A stretch of DNA of 64,000 nt from Rummeliibacillus stabekisii (GTDB taxonomy: Bacteria > Bacillota > Bacilli > Bacillales_A > Planococcaceae), in contig NZ_BJVD01000005.1 of assembly GCF_007988965.1 (NCBI RefSeq), positions 62,001 to 126,000 on the forward strand. The letters are read 5' to 3'. Position 1 is the first letter of the stretch. The number at the start of each line of letters is the position of its first letter. Of the stretch, positions 55,641-64,000 are shown in pieces. The translations under genes were made by a program, and so were the position numbers. The notes beneath the pieces are model-generated. The model was given only the letters and a program-made list of their open reading frames with translations, did not search any database and was not told the origin of the DNA.

Positions 55641-55964
55641 CTACATTCCTTTCCTCCATGAGCCATATTGAGTTTTTTTCTGAAATTTAATTAAGTAATA
55701 ATAGTCTCTGTTCATGTTGTATTTTGGGACCTTTGTAAAGGCTAAAAAAATTACAATAAGTAAAACAGGCAATGCCGCAAGGAAACAAATACCTATTGCA
55801 ATCAACCAACCAAATAACGAATTTATCCCCATAAAGATAGGGGGTATATACGAATACAAGAGAAGGCCGCCAACAACTAGGTATACTGCTTGTCTGGACG
55901 AAACTACCCCTTGTATATTTTTTTGTTCACTTGCCATGTCAATTGGTACATTTGTTATTCTCAA
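55641..55964 (-). CDS. PrgI-family membrane protein (VirB3-like)
   Basis: I place the start at the TTG of (L)RITNVPIDM, six bases after GAGGTG, giving 107 residues. The ATG 15 bases upstream overlaps that ribosome site. The family signature is a short N-terminal (K/R)xxNVPID segment followed by two TM helices, here VYLVVGGLLLYSYIPPIF and WLIAIGICFLAALPVLLIVI. PrgI-type proteins sit upstream of VirB4 genes in Gram-positive type IV systems, as here. Confidence 0.82.
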   Translation of the reverse strand: MRITNVPIDMASEQKNIQGVVSSRQAVYLVVGGLLLYSYIPPIFMGINSLFGWLIAIGICFLAALPVLLIVIFLAFTKVPKYNMNRDYYYLIKFQKKTQYGSWRKGM

Positions 55965-56032
55965 ACTAGAACACCTCATTTTTATGAAAAAACACCTTCT
56001 TGTTGTAGAAGGTGTTTCTCGATTGTTTGTGA

Positions 56033-56401
56033 TTAACCAATCCCTGTAGCCCAGCCAGCAATCTTGTATGCTTTAAAAATGACATAGATACCACCGCAGG
56101 CACATAGAATTGCAGCAATCCCAGCTGTTCGCTTTTGAGCATTCGATCCGCTCCCAGATAAAAGCATGCCACCAATAATTAGCCAAGCAACAGACCAAAC
56201 ACCACCAATACCCATGATTAAGTAAACAACTTGTTTTAGACTTGAAAATAGACCTTTAGTGTCAGCAGCCTTCGTTATACCAGCGTTTGAAATAGAGCCG
56301 TCAACACTACCTGCAGCAAGTGCTAGATCACCTGCACCAAAGAAGAAAGCAGCTGCTGTTAGTACTGAAAAACCTAGCATCATAGCTTTTACTTTATTCA
56401 T
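56033..56401 (-). CDS. VirB2/TrbC-type pilin-like protein
   Basis: The start is placed at the ATG of MNKVKAMM (AAGGAGGTGG 8 bases upstream), not at the ATG 57 bases earlier, giving 122 residues. A signal-like first helix ends in DLALAAGS. Two further TM helices follow, with GIGGVWSVAWLIIGGMLL and a second around CACGGIYVIFKAY, the VirB2/TrbC layout. It is the first gene of the leftward transfer operon and lies behind a large leader hairpin. Confidence 0.75.
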   Translation of the reverse strand: MNKVKAMMLGFSVLTAAAFFFGAGDLALAAGSVDGSISNAGITKAADTKGLFSSLKQVVYLIMGIGGVWSVAWLIIGGMLLSGSGSNAQKRTAGIAAILCACGGIYVIFKAYKIAGWATGIG

Positions 56402-56434
56402 CTTTCCACCTCCTTGGGGAACACAGAAAGCAAA

Positions 56435-56500
56435 AAAACCCCACTTCATATACGACAATAAAAGCGTTACGAAACGCAGTCGTATAAAAAGTGGGGTTTT
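56435..56500 (-). promoter_or_regulatory. Three-tier hairpin in the leader of the conjugation operon
   Basis: Outer arms AAAACCCCACTT/AAGTGGGGTTTT (56435-56446, 56489-56500), middle arms TATACGAC/GTCGTATA (56449-56456, 56479-56486) and inner arms GCGTT/AACGC stack into one long stem. On the minus strand the stem is followed by TTTTTTTG, then by the pilin ribosome site. It therefore reads as a terminator or attenuator placed between the promoter region and the first transfer gene. Confidence 0.75.
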
Positions 56501-56501
56501 C

Positions 56502-56842
56502 CCATGTATGTTCTATTTAATTCCTATTTATAATAACTAAAAAGTAAATTTATTGCAACCTGTTTATCTAATGTAGAGATAATATTCAAAGCCCTCCCAT
56601 CCTCGTGTTTTTATAAACCTATTATGTTTCTTTCATATTAACATCAATTTATCAGTCTAAATACATTTGTAAAACGCCTCTCGTTATTAGTGAAAAATAC
56701 CCATATTTTTATAACTATTAGTCAAAAAAACCCACTTCAAACTTACAGAAATGATATAATGAAAAATATTATATTGTTGGAAATGATTATCTATAAGGGT
56801 TTTTAAATGAATTGTTCGTTAACTTAAAAGGGGGATTTTTAA
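56502..56842. promoter_or_regulatory. Divergent promoter region, transfer operon versus defence-like gene
   Basis: TATAAT at 56755-56760 is a good -10 for the rightward gene, although its -35 is poor. On the minus strand TTGACT (56720-56725) is a candidate -35 for the transfer operon with no clear -10. TTTTTATAAACCTATTA (near 56610) and TTTTTATAACTATTA (near 56706) are near-identical direct repeats, possible operator sites. No small gene is seen. Confidence 0.4.
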
Positions 56843-59800
56843 ATGAAAATTATTCACTTATCAGACATACATTTTACAAAAAACTACGATGCTAATTATA
56901 TTTTAAATAAAAGAGAAGAATTTATTAAATTCATTAATAGTGTTTTAGTAGAGGATAAGCAGATACTATTTTTAATAGCAGGTGATATTGCAAATATAGG
57001 TCATATCAAAGAATATAAAATAGCAGAAGAATTCTTTTTAAGTATTGATGAAGAATTAAAAAGTAAAAATGAAGATGAATTAAAAATTGACTTTGTATTT
57101 TTACCAGGTAATCATGATTGTGAATTAAAAGAAGAAAATGAAATTGTAAGAAATTCTTGCTTAATGAACCTTAAACAATCACCTTACTTAATTGAGGATG
57201 ATAATTTTAAAAATATAATAATTGTTCAAGAAAATTTTGAAAGTTTCGCGAATCATTTCCATCAAACTTGGAAATTAGTTGAGAGTGTATATGAAAATAG
57301 TTTAGCAAATGTTTTAAAATTAAAAATTGGTGAAAATTTCTTGGATTTACTAATTATGAACACATCATGGGTAACAACCAGAAAAGAAAAGCCCGGGGAA
57401 ATGATATTTTATTTAAAGTACTTGAAAGAAGCAATTGATCATTTGGAAAACCCTAGTATTGCAGTAATGCATCATCCTACACATTGGCTCGAACCAAATA
57501 ATAAACGGGAGGTTGAGGAATTATTAAATTCTAAAGTAAATGTCATTATATCTGGTCACGAACATTCTCAAACAGAAAAATTGGCTATTACTAAAAATGA
57601 TAATGTTACCTATTGGATAGAAGGTGGGGCATTTCAAGAACTACATAATCCAGATGAAAGTAGTGAATTTAATTTAATAGAATTCCAAGAAGAAAAGCAT
57701 AACTTAAAAATATCGCATATAACTTTTGATAGGATGAATAAAATCTATAAAAACCAAAATATAGATGATGAGAATTGGATTTCATATAAAAAAAATAAAA
57801 TAAACAGCACCTTAGTTTTTAATGAACAGATAGAGAGTTATCTATTAGACCTAGGAATACCCTTATCGCACCCTAGAAAAAAAGATATTATTTTGGAGGA
57901 TCTATTTATCTTTCCAGATATAGAAGAGTTAATATATCAAAATGACACACAAGAACTTATAAGAAATTTAAAAATCGATAGAGTAATTGAAGAGGATAGG
58001 AAATCAACATTTTTAATATCTGGAGAAAAGGACTCAGGAAAATCTACAATTTTAAAAACTCTTTTTAAAAGAAGCTATCAATCAGGAGGTTACCCCCTTT
58101 TAGTCAATGGAGAAAATATAAATTCTTCTTATGGATTTGATATACAAAAATTAATAAGAAGTAATATAGATAGAGTTTATTCTCGGGAAGATTATCAAAA
58201 ATATTTACAGTTGGATAAAGATAAAAAAATTCTTTTTATTGATGATTGGCATTCATGTAACTTAAATGGCGTTTCTAAAAAGAAATTTCTAGAAAATGCC
58301 AATAAATATTTTGAACAAATATTTCTATTTACTGATTCCGAACTCCCATTCGAACTTTTATTAGGAAATAATGAAGATGAAAAGTTACAGTTAAGAAAAT
58401 TAAAAATTTTGGAGTTTGGCCATGTTAAACGTGATGAATTTTTAAAGAAATGGATTCTACTTGGTCAGGAGAATGTTATTGAAAACGGAAGATTGTTGAA
58501 TGATTTAGATAAATATAAAAGAGCTATGGAACCCATCTTAAAAAATGGATTTGTCCCAAAATATCCATTATATATTATGGTAGTTTTGAATTCAATAGAA
58601 AGCCAAAATACCCATAATTTAGATAAAAGTTCAAATGGCTACTATTTTGAGGTTTTAATAAAAGACTCTTTATCTAACCTAGAAATAGACTTTAATGAAA
58701 CTGAAAAGTTATATCAATATCTAACTGATCTTTCTTATAATATCTATCAATTGGATTATGGAAATAGGATTACTAATGCTGAATGGAATAATTTCCACAA
58801 TAGACATCTAGAAAAATATGATATGGACCCAAGTCAAATAAATTTTGAAGCCATAAAAAGAAAGTTAATTTCAGAAAAGGTAATACGCGTTAAAGAAAAT
58901 CAATATGAATTCTATTATCAGTATGTTTTCTACTTCTTTGTTGCTCAATATTTTGCTCGAAATATAAGTAACAATAAAAGCATTGAGGCAGAAGTTTTAG
59001 ATTTGATAAATGATATTCATATTTCACAGAATGCAAATATTTTAATGTTTTTAACGCACCTCTCAAAAGACTCTAAAATCCATGATAGTTTATTAACTGG
59101 CGTAGAATATTTATTAGAAAATAATCCAGAAAGTAGGTTGGAGGATGATTTTACGTTCATTAATAAATTGTGCACTCAAATAATCATTCCTCAAATAAGT
59201 GCAGACTTAGATGCTCTTGAAAACAGAAATAAATTAAATGAAGATTTAGATAGATATGAATCATCATCGAAAGACGATGGGCCGGATGAAGAATATAATG
59301 ATGAGATTTTAGAGGAAATAAATAGAGCTAATAAAGCTTATAAAATGTTAGAAGTTATTGGTCAAATTTTAAGGAATTATTATGGATCTATGGAAGGGGA
59401 TATAAAATTAGAATTAGTTAATCAACATTTTAGTTTAGGTTTACGGTTAAACCATTGGTTGATTCAACAATTAGAGAGTATTTCTTCTTTACTTATAGAA
59501 AATATTAGTGCTTATATAGATAAAAAAAATAATGTAACCAGTGAAAAGGCTAGCAAAATCGCGAAGCAATTTGTGCATGTAATGGCGAGCATCATTACTT
59601 ATAATAATTTATGGAAAGTTGCTAACTCGGTTGGTACAGAAGATTTAAAAAGGACTTTTGATAGAATTGAAAAGGACGATGCTAGTGTAGCTAAAAGATT
59701 GATTAATTTATTAATTAAGATTGAATATTATTCTGAGTTTCCGTATAAAGATTTAGAAATATTTATGAAGGAAAATGAAACTAATTATATTGTAAGAAGC

Positions 59801-59941
59801 ATAATTGGAGAAGTCGTGAGGAGATATCTTTATTTAAATGAAGTTAATAGAAGCGATAAACAAAGAATATGTGACATTGCGCATATAAAAATAACAAAGA
59901 AAAGTATAGTTCAGAATACAATAAAGGAAGTTAATAGATAA
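56843..59941 (+). CDS. Metallophosphoesterase - P-loop NTPase fusion, candidate defence protein
   Basis: The 1032-residue protein has an N-terminal calcineurin-like phosphoesterase with all expected metal motifs: HLSDIH (Asp8, His10), GDI (Asp48), GNHD (Asn90-His91), MHHP (His210/211) and GHEH (239-241). A P-loop NTPase domain follows, with Walker A GEKDSGKST (394-402) and Walker B ILFIDD (about 463). Residues from about 560 to 1032 are helical, with no TM segment, and could be a sensor region. Effector-NTPase-sensor order is the plan of STAND/Avs-like immune proteins, with the phosphoesterase as the candidate effector acting on a nucleotide or nucleic acid. AAGGGGG lies 8 bases before the ATG. 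It forms a single-gene unit with its own terminator. Confidence 0.8.
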   Translation: MKIIHLSDIHFTKNYDANYILNKREEFIKFINSVLVEDKQILFLIAGDIANIGHIKEYKIAEEFFLSIDEELKSKNEDELKIDFVFLPGNHDCELKEENEIVRNSCLMNLKQSPYLIEDDNFKNIIIVQENFESFANHFHQTWKLVESVYENSLANVLKLKIGENFLDLLIMNTSWVTTRKEKPGEMIFYLKYLKEAIDHLENPSIAVMHHPTHWLEPNNKREVEELLNSKVNVIISGHEHSQTEKLAITKNDNVTYWIEGGAFQELHNPDESSEFNLIEFQEEKHNLKISHITFDRMNKIYKNQNIDDENWISYKKNKINSTLVFNEQIESYLLDLGIPLSHPRKKDIILEDLFIFPDIEELIYQNDTQELIRNLKIDRVIEEDRKSTFLISGEKDSGKSTILKTLFKRSYQSGGYPLLVNGENINSSYGFDIQKLIRSNIDRVYSREDYQKYLQLDKDKKILFIDDWHSCNLNGVSKKKFLENANKYFEQIFLFTDSELPFELLLGNNEDEKLQLRKLKILEFGHVKRDEFLKKWILLGQENVIENGRLLNDLDKYKRAMEPILKNGFVPKYPLYIMVVLNSIESQNTHNLDKSSNGYYFEVLIKDSLSNLEIDFNETEKLYQYLTDLSYNIYQLDYGNRITNAEWNNFHNRHLEKYDMDPSQINFEAIKRKLISEKVIRVKENQYEFYYQYVFYFFVAQYFARNISNNKSIEAEVLDLINDIHISQNANILMFLTHLSKDSKIHDSLLTGVEYLLENNPESRLEDDFTFINKLCTQIIIPQISADLDALENRNKLNEDLDRYESSSKDDGPDEEYNDEILEEINRANKAYKMLEVIGQILRNYYGSMEGDIKLELVNQHFSLGLRLNHWLIQQLESISSLLIENISAYIDKKNNVTSEKASKIAKQFVHVMASIITYNNLWKVANSVGTEDLKRTFDRIEKDDASVAKRLINLLIKIEYYSEFPYKDLEIFMKENETNYIVRSIIGEVVRRYLYLNEVNRSDKQRICDIAHIKITKKSIVQNTIKEVNR

Positions 59942-60117
59942 TTTCATAATATTGTGTTTAACCCCATAAAAAAGAGCTGTTGATTAATAAATATTATAAA
60001 AATTAGTTTCTACGGGCCATTTTCTTTTGCAAACAATTAATTTACCCCATTGTCTAAAGGGTGGCCCGCAGATTATTTACTCTAATTAACTTAGCCTTTA
60101 TCCTTCTATAATCAAAA

Positions 60118-60158
60118 AAGAAGGTGGAGAAAAACGATTTATTTTTCTCCACCTTCTT
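60118..60158. terminator. 17-bp bidirectional terminator
   Basis: AAGAAGGTGGAGAAAAA pairs perfectly with TTTTTCTCCACCTTCTT over a 7-base loop. It separates the rightward NTPase gene from the leftward hydrolase. The gap before it holds no gene. Confidence 0.85.
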
Positions 60159-60193
60159 CATTTTAGGGACTTTTTAGACAGCCCCTTCATTAT

Positions 60194-61018
60194 TTATGAA
60201 TTCACCATAGAACTTGCAAGTTCTTCAATTACTTTTGCTGTTTTTACTACATCTTCCGCAACTAATAAGTGCGTGCAGTTTTCAAACGAAATCACTTCAG
60301 AATTCGGAATCTGTTCCTTCATGTATTCCGCTGTTTCTTTTGAGTAAAGTGTACTCTTTTCTCCATACACAATTTGTGTTGGTACAGTGATTTGAGGTAA
60401 CACGTCACGATAATCGCCAACTGCCATCGCATGCCACATTGCCGCTAATACATGAGGGGTATTGCCGTTGACTACTAAATTGAGCTGCTCTTCCATCATT
60501 TCACCAGTCAAGTATGGGACGGTCACTTTAAAGAAAGACTTTGCGAATTCCATCAAGCTATCATTGATCACTGTCAAATCATTCAATGAGTCTTCCCGCG
60601 TATATTTACCGTGATAAAGACCTAAATTCCAATCCTCTTCATTGACTAATTTTGGTGTCATGTCGAACAGCGATACGGCCTTCAATCTGGATACACCGAA
60701 GTTTTTTACATACTCGAATGTCGTAGAAACCCCCATCGAGTGTCCAACTAATGTGACATTCATCAAGTTAAGATGCTCCATTAGTTCTTCCAAATCGGAA
60801 GCGAATCTCTTCAATGTCAAACCATGCTCCGGGCGATCAGATGCACCATGTCCTCTCAAATCAAAAGACACTACATTGAACTTTTTGCTCAATTCTTCAA
60901 ATGGTTGATCGAATGCTGTATGATCCGATGACCAGCCATGGACGAGCACAATCGGTTGTCCTTCTCCTTTTTGCTGATAATACAATTTGACGCCGTCACT
61001 TGTTTCTAAAAATGCCAT
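60194..61018 (-). CDS. Alpha/beta-hydrolase (chloroperoxidase-like)
   Basis: The 274-residue alpha/beta-hydrolase has the oxyanion region LVHGWSSDH, FDLRGHGASDRPEHG, the nucleophile Ser in VGHSMGVS and the catalytic His in CTHLLVAED. Close relatives include non-haem haloperoxidase-like esterases and small-molecule hydrolases; the substrate is not readable. AGGAGG-rich sequence precedes the ATG. It follows an ABM monooxygenase gene on the same strand, separated by a VOC-domain fragment, and the group faces an HxlR regulator, suggesting a small detoxification unit. Confidence 0.85.
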   Translation of the reverse strand: MAFLETSDGVKLYYQQKGEGQPIVLVHGWSSDHTAFDQPFEELSKKFNVVSFDLRGHGASDRPEHGLTLKRFASDLEELMEHLNLMNVTLVGHSMGVSTTFEYVKNFGVSRLKAVSLFDMTPKLVNEEDWNLGLYHGKYTREDSLNDLTVINDSLMEFAKSFFKVTVPYLTGEMMEEQLNLVVNGNTPHVLAAMWHAMAVGDYRDVLPQITVPTQIVYGEKSTLYSKETAEYMKEQIPNSEVISFENCTHLLVAEDVVKTAKVIEELASSMVNS

Positions 61019-61115
61019 GATCCTTTCCTCCTTCTTGTAGGTCTCAACATAAAGTTGTTGTTAAATTGTTTATAAAAACACTCTATTGCATAACTTTTTC
61101 TACCATAAATAAAGT

Positions 61116-61211
61116 TTACTCCTGCATTATCTGAATAAGGTTGCCGCATGTATCGTCGAAGACAGCTATTGTGACTTCGCCCATTTGTACAGCTGTAGAT
61201 GCTATTTCTCA
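61116..61211 (-). pseudogene. C-terminal fragment of a VOC (glyoxalase-like) protein
   Basis: The minus strand reads EIASTAVQMGEVTIAVFDD then TCGNLIQIMQE and TAA. The pattern FDDTCGNLIQI is the usual end of VOC/glyoxalase-fold proteins, in which the Gly-Asn-Leu-Ile-Gln block carries a metal-site residue. Only about 31 residues remain, without a start. Confidence 0.6.
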
Positions 61212-61221
61212 TTTATAAAAA

Positions 61222-61554
61222 TTAATATGCATTCGTTATATGACTTCCCCATTCACGGTTAGGTTGCAACCAACTAACGCTTCTTTCCACAATTAAATCA
61301 TCCAGTCTTACTTCGTAATCCTTGCGGTATGGTTTAGTAAATTCTTCATCAAGCCAGCTATCTCTCGTACCTTTCCATGTTTCATAAATGAGCAGTTCAT
61401 CCGGTTGATCCAGATTATCCGAAACAATAGCGCTAATAAATGCCTTTTCGGATGACATCTCCTCAATTAGAGAAAATAGCTCCTTGCGGAATTCTTCTTT
61501 CTTCCCTGGTTTAGCCTTAAAACGAATATTGAGTTGAACTTGTTGATTGGTCAT
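61222..61554 (-). CDS. ABM-domain (quinol monooxygenase-like) protein
   Basis: The start is at the ATG of MTNQQVQ with AGGAGGAG 8 bases upstream, giving 110 residues; the longer frame has no ribosome site. The ferredoxin-like ABM fold is evident: LNIRFKAKPGKKEEFRKEL, then DNLDQPDELLIYETWKG, then EEFTKPYRKDYEVRLDDL. Such small enzymes oxidise quinols or aromatic compounds or act as stress-linked partners. It is divergent from the HxlR regulator, which most likely controls it and the hydrolase. Confidence 0.82.
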   Translation of the reverse strand: MTNQQVQLNIRFKAKPGKKEEFRKELFSLIEEMSSEKAFISAIVSDNLDQPDELLIYETWKGTRDSWLDEEFTKPYRKDYEVRLDDLIVERSVSWLQPNREWGSHITNAY

Positions 61555-61731
61555 ATTGACTCCTCCTATAAATTTTATATTTTGCGGCGATTCCGTTAAA
61601 ACCATTCCCCAAGTACTTGAAGAACAACTTACAAGATATAGTATCCTTCAGTAAGCACATTAACGGAAGTACCAACTTTTTTGTGATATAGTAACTAAAA
61701 AGTAATAAATGTGGAATGGAGAGGTTTAGAC

Positions 61732-62088
61732 TTGAAAAAATTTAGTTGTGGTTTTGAAGTGACAAAGGAAGTTATTGGCGGAAAGTGGAAAGGTCTTGTA
61801 TTACACTTTTTAATGAATGGACCAAAGAGAACGAGTGAATTAAAGCGCATTGTCCCAAATATAACTCAGAAAATGCTGATTCAAACACTTAGAGAGCTTG
61901 AAGACAGTGGACTTGTGAGCAGAAAGATGTATAATCAAGTACCACCGAAGGTTGAATATTCATCCACTGAACTTGGAGAATCTCTTAAACCTATCTTGCA
62001 GGAGCTCTGTCAATGGGGAAGCTATTATGCGGAGCAAGAGTATGCAGAAGGTGAATTTGAAATCGCACAACCAGAAGAGGTTTCTTAA
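61732..62088 (+). CDS. HxlR-family transcriptional regulator
   Basis: I place the start at TTG 61732 (GGAGAGG 7 bases upstream; product KKFSCGFEVTKEVIGGKWKG), not at the GTG 21 bases earlier, which overlaps that site. The product is 118 residues. It has the HxlR winged helix: GGKWKGLVLHFLMNGPKRTS, then ELKRIVPNITQKMLIQTLRE, then LEDSGLVSRK and PPKVEYSSTELGESL. The single Cys near the N-terminus (FSCGFEVT) matches the redox/aldehyde-sensing Cys of HypR/YodB-type members. It is divergent from the ABM/hydrolase genes. Confidence 0.9.
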   Translation: MKKFSCGFEVTKEVIGGKWKGLVLHFLMNGPKRTSELKRIVPNITQKMLIQTLRELEDSGLVSRKMYNQVPPKVEYSSTELGESLKPILQELCQWGSYYAEQEYAEGEFEIAQPEEVS

Positions 62089-62232
62089 TGAGGAAACCAA
62101 CTTATAACACCTTATATGTAAGGTGTTGAAATACGAATTATCCTGATGCTAACCCATTTATTATAGGGATTCTGCCCTGTTGTAACATAAGTAGAATTTC
62201 TTTACTTATTACTGATTACTGGCACGACTATT

Positions 62233-62275
62233 AGAACAGAAAACAGTTACCAATTAGGTAACTGTTTTCTGTTCT
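62233..62275. terminator. 19-bp perfect terminator
   Basis: AGAACAGAAAACAGTTACC and GGTAACTGTTTTCTGTTCT form a perfect stem with a 5-base loop. It sits between the intact hxlR gene and the convergent hxlR fragment. A smaller hairpin at 62106-62127 precedes it. Confidence 0.85.
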
Positions 62276-62452
62276 CTATATAAAATACTGAATTAATCTC
62301 ACTCTGTTTCCAAATGGGTTTTCATTATCAATACAAAAAAAGATAATTATTACGGTTTTTTCTCCCCGTTCACATAACTGTTCTAAAACAGGTAATAGCG
62401 TTTCTCCTTTATTTGTAAGGCTGTATTCCACTTTAGGAGGTATTTTACTCAT
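62276..62452 (-). pseudogene. C-terminal fragment of a second HxlR regulator
   Basis: The 58-residue frame begins MSKIPPKVEYSLTNKGETLL, then PVLEQLCERG, which aligns exactly with the end of the intact HxlR protein at 61732 (PPKVEYSSTELGESLKPILQ, then ELCQWG). The DNA-binding half is missing. After ERGEK the reading becomes unlike the family. It is the relic of a second regulator. Confidence 0.7.
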
Positions 62453-62607
62453 CTATTCTCCTCTGATTTATTATCGATAGTAGTTTAGGAATATAATACC
62501 AAATAATAGTCCTTTTCGCTTTTGAATAAACTACTTTCTATTTATTTCAACTAGTTCAATATTCAAAGTAAAATACTGCTAATCATGACTAACCTTATTC
62601 AACTATC

Positions 62608-62777
62608 CTACCCCATTACTTTAAGTACAGTACATAACTTCACAACATCTTCTAACTCCCCAATACCTATCCAATTTTCTTTTAAGAGTTATTCAATTAA
62701 TTGGCCTTTTAATTGAGTAACTTTATTGATACTCAAAAATTCCTTGATCCACCTTTCAATTTAGATCTTCTTTTCAC
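62608..62777 (-). pseudogene. Frameshifted short gene, unrecognised
   Basis: AAGGGGGTG precedes a GTG start (VKRRSKLKGGSRNF, stop). A second frame then reads INKVTQLKGQLIE, a stop, and LLKENWIGIGELEDVVKLCTV ending KVMG. The pieces are protein-like and collinear, so this is a decayed small gene. Around it, 62453-62607 and 62778-62851 show nothing else. Confidence 0.4.
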
Positions 62778-62851
62778 TATAAAAACACCCCCTTAGATAA
62801 ACAGATCCAAAGGGGCAAAATATCGCGACTTTATTTAAAAGCAACAAAAAA

Positions 62852-62884
62852 ATCGTGTTTAAGAGTTATCCTCTTAAACACGAT
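62852..62884 (-). terminator. Terminator of the DUF3854 gene
   Basis: ATCGTGTTTAAGAG pairs perfectly with CTCTTAAACACGAT over 5 bases, with seven Ts following on the minus strand. Confidence 0.85.
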
Positions 62885-63047
62885 AATAAACAAATCGAAT
62901 CGAACTTTATTTGCTCTATACAATTTATACTTCAAAAAAATTCAGTTACCTAGTTTAATGTTGAGTTAACTACATTTTTGTATAGTTACTAACATTAATG
63001 GAGGTGAACATTTTTTGTACAACTTGATTTTTAAATCACATTTTTAT

Positions 63048-64000
63048 TTAAAACATCTTTTTAATCTGTGGGAATTTCAAATTGCAGAATACATCATCTA
63101 TTCCTTTTCCGTCTGCAATGTTCCACATTACCATATTAACATGTATCTTCATTTTTTTTAATTCTTTTAGCATTTCTTTCAGCTGTAATGCTACTTGTTC
63201 ATTACGCATTGAATCCATATCAAATGCGATATTTACCATTTTCACTTCCATTGCTTCTAACACAGGTATTACCATTCTCCAGCTATTCACTCCTGGGGTA
63301 GCTAACATGGTAGTACCTAGTTCTTTAAGGGTTTCTTCTGAATAAGCCTTGGAAAGGTGTTCTACTGCAATATCAGCTTTTAAGGCCCCTTCCGTTACCC
63401 ATACGGAGGCTGCTTTTCGCAAAGTTGAGTATTCAGTTTTATTTTTATCTAGTAATTTTTGTGTTTCCCATTCGTTCAATTCTTTCGATGGTATTGCGAT
63501 ATGAATAGGGATTGGATTTCCTGCTCCTGTTCCTTCATTTTTATGTGTACTTGAAAGCCAGAAGTAGCGTTGTCCCTTTACTAATTTAACCTCTCCAGTA
63601 AATCCCTCTCTCTCAACGATAAAAGGTTCAGCAAACGTTAGTTTCTTTTCAAAAAGGATTTCTCCATCGTCCAATATTTGCACCAGATTAGGTTGCTTTT
63701 TAACTCTTGCTTGAAGAGTAGGATAGTTATCTTTATTAATAGACACATCATTCAGTGGATCATCTACTCTAATTTGGTAGCCTACCACTTCATTGAATTC
63801 ATTTCGGTAAGGAATCATGATACCGTTTGAACCGGCAATATTCCAACCGTATTTATTTTTATAAAAGCCAGGAATACCAAATTTCCCTTTCTCTAATTGT
63901 GGTAATTTCTCTAGTACAAACTTAGCCACATTCCATGGTTTTTCTGGAAATGAGCAGTAACCACGAACAGCGATCTCTTCTGTGCTCATTTTACGCTCAT
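63048..64000 (-). CDS. DUF3854 (primase/toprim-associated) protein, 5' end outside the window
   Basis: At least 313 residues are visible. The frame stays open through ERK upstream of the first ATG (63989) to the window edge, and the domain itself begins before that ATG (ERKMSTEEIAVRGYCSFP is the usual DUF3854 entry), so the gene is partial. Visible blocks are NGIMIPYRNEFNEVVGYQIR, VWVTEGALKADIA, MLATPGVNSWR and VNIAFDMDSMRN. The TEGALKAD and FDMDS blocks are toprim-like acidic motifs. DUF3854 proteins are typical of plasmid and phage replication or primase-helicase genes. Confidence 0.8.
   Translation of the reverse strand, partial: ERKMSTEEIAVRGYCSFPEKPWNVAKFVLEKLPQLEKGKFGIPGFYKNKYGWNIAGSNGIMIPYRNEFNEVVGYQIRVDDPLNDVSINKDNYPTLQARVKKQPNLVQILDDGEILFEKKLTFAEPFIVEREGFTGEVKLVKGQRYFWLSSTHKNEGTGAGNPIPIHIAIPSKELNEWETQKLLDKNKTEYSTLRKAASVWVTEGALKADIAVEHLSKAYSEETLKELGTTMLATPGVNSWRMVIPVLEAMEVKMVNIAFDMDSMRNEQVALQLKEMLKELKKMKIHVNMVMWNIADGKGIDDVFCNLKFPQIKKMF

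Overview
The window looks like part of a large plasmid, or a plasmid-like accessory region, from a low-GC member of the Bacillaceae. The base composition is AT-rich and Shine-Dalgarno sequences are strong, with several TTG/GTG starts. It carries a Rep_3-type initiator with an iteron origin, an XerS-like recombinase, a Gram-positive type IV secretion operon, a WapA-like toxin, and remnants of a UvrX-type polymerase. The species cannot be fixed from this sequence alone.

Region 1 (1-17.4 kb) is a hybrid NRPS-PKS cluster, cut at its left end. In order it encodes the tail of an upstream megasynthase, KS-carrier-C, half-C/A/PCP/C/A/PCP/C-like tail, a free-standing acyltransferase, KS-ACP-reductase, an MFS exporter, and (opposite strand) an Sfp-type phosphopantetheinyl transferase. 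The two ketosynthase proteins carry no acyltransferase, so the discrete AT must serve them. My reading of the A-domain pockets is Val-like for the first and Asp for the second. The chain is released by an NAD(P)H-dependent terminal reductase, not a thioesterase, so an aldehyde, alcohol or cyclised product is expected.

Region 2 (17.4-31.7 kb) mixes a graveyard of decayed genes (UvrX, CoiA-like and others) with intact accessory modules. These are a putative secreted membrane-active protein with an acidic neighbour, an RRNPP-type peptide-responsive regulator followed by its candidate pheromone precursor, a secreted YiiX-like cysteine enzyme, a fosmidomycin-resistance-type MFS pump with a divergent LysR regulator, an XerS-like recombinase and a DUF3800 protein. 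A 136-bp element bounded by perfect 10-bp inverted repeats lies at 30981-31116.

Region 3 (31.7-42.9 kb) is dominated by interbacterial competition. It holds a 2017-residue WapA/Rhs polymorphic toxin with a probable immunity gene downstream, a secreted WHH-type HNH nuclease convergent with a SUKH immunity gene, and several small exported proteins.

Region 4 (43.4-56.5 kb) is the plasmid backbone. It comprises the Rep_3 initiator, an eight-copy iteron array with about 21-bp phasing, a HicA/HicB toxin-antitoxin pair, and a leftward conjugation operon: pilin, PrgI-type protein, split VirB4, VirB6-like, combined transglycosylase/M23 peptidase, small anchored protein. No relaxase or coupling ATPase is visible.

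Region 5 (56.8-64 kb) begins with a large metallophosphoesterase-NTPase fusion that looks like a single-gene defence protein, divergent from the conjugation operon. An alpha/beta hydrolase / ABM monooxygenase pair with a divergent HxlR regulator follows, then more gene fragments and a DUF3854 (primase-associated) protein running off the right edge.
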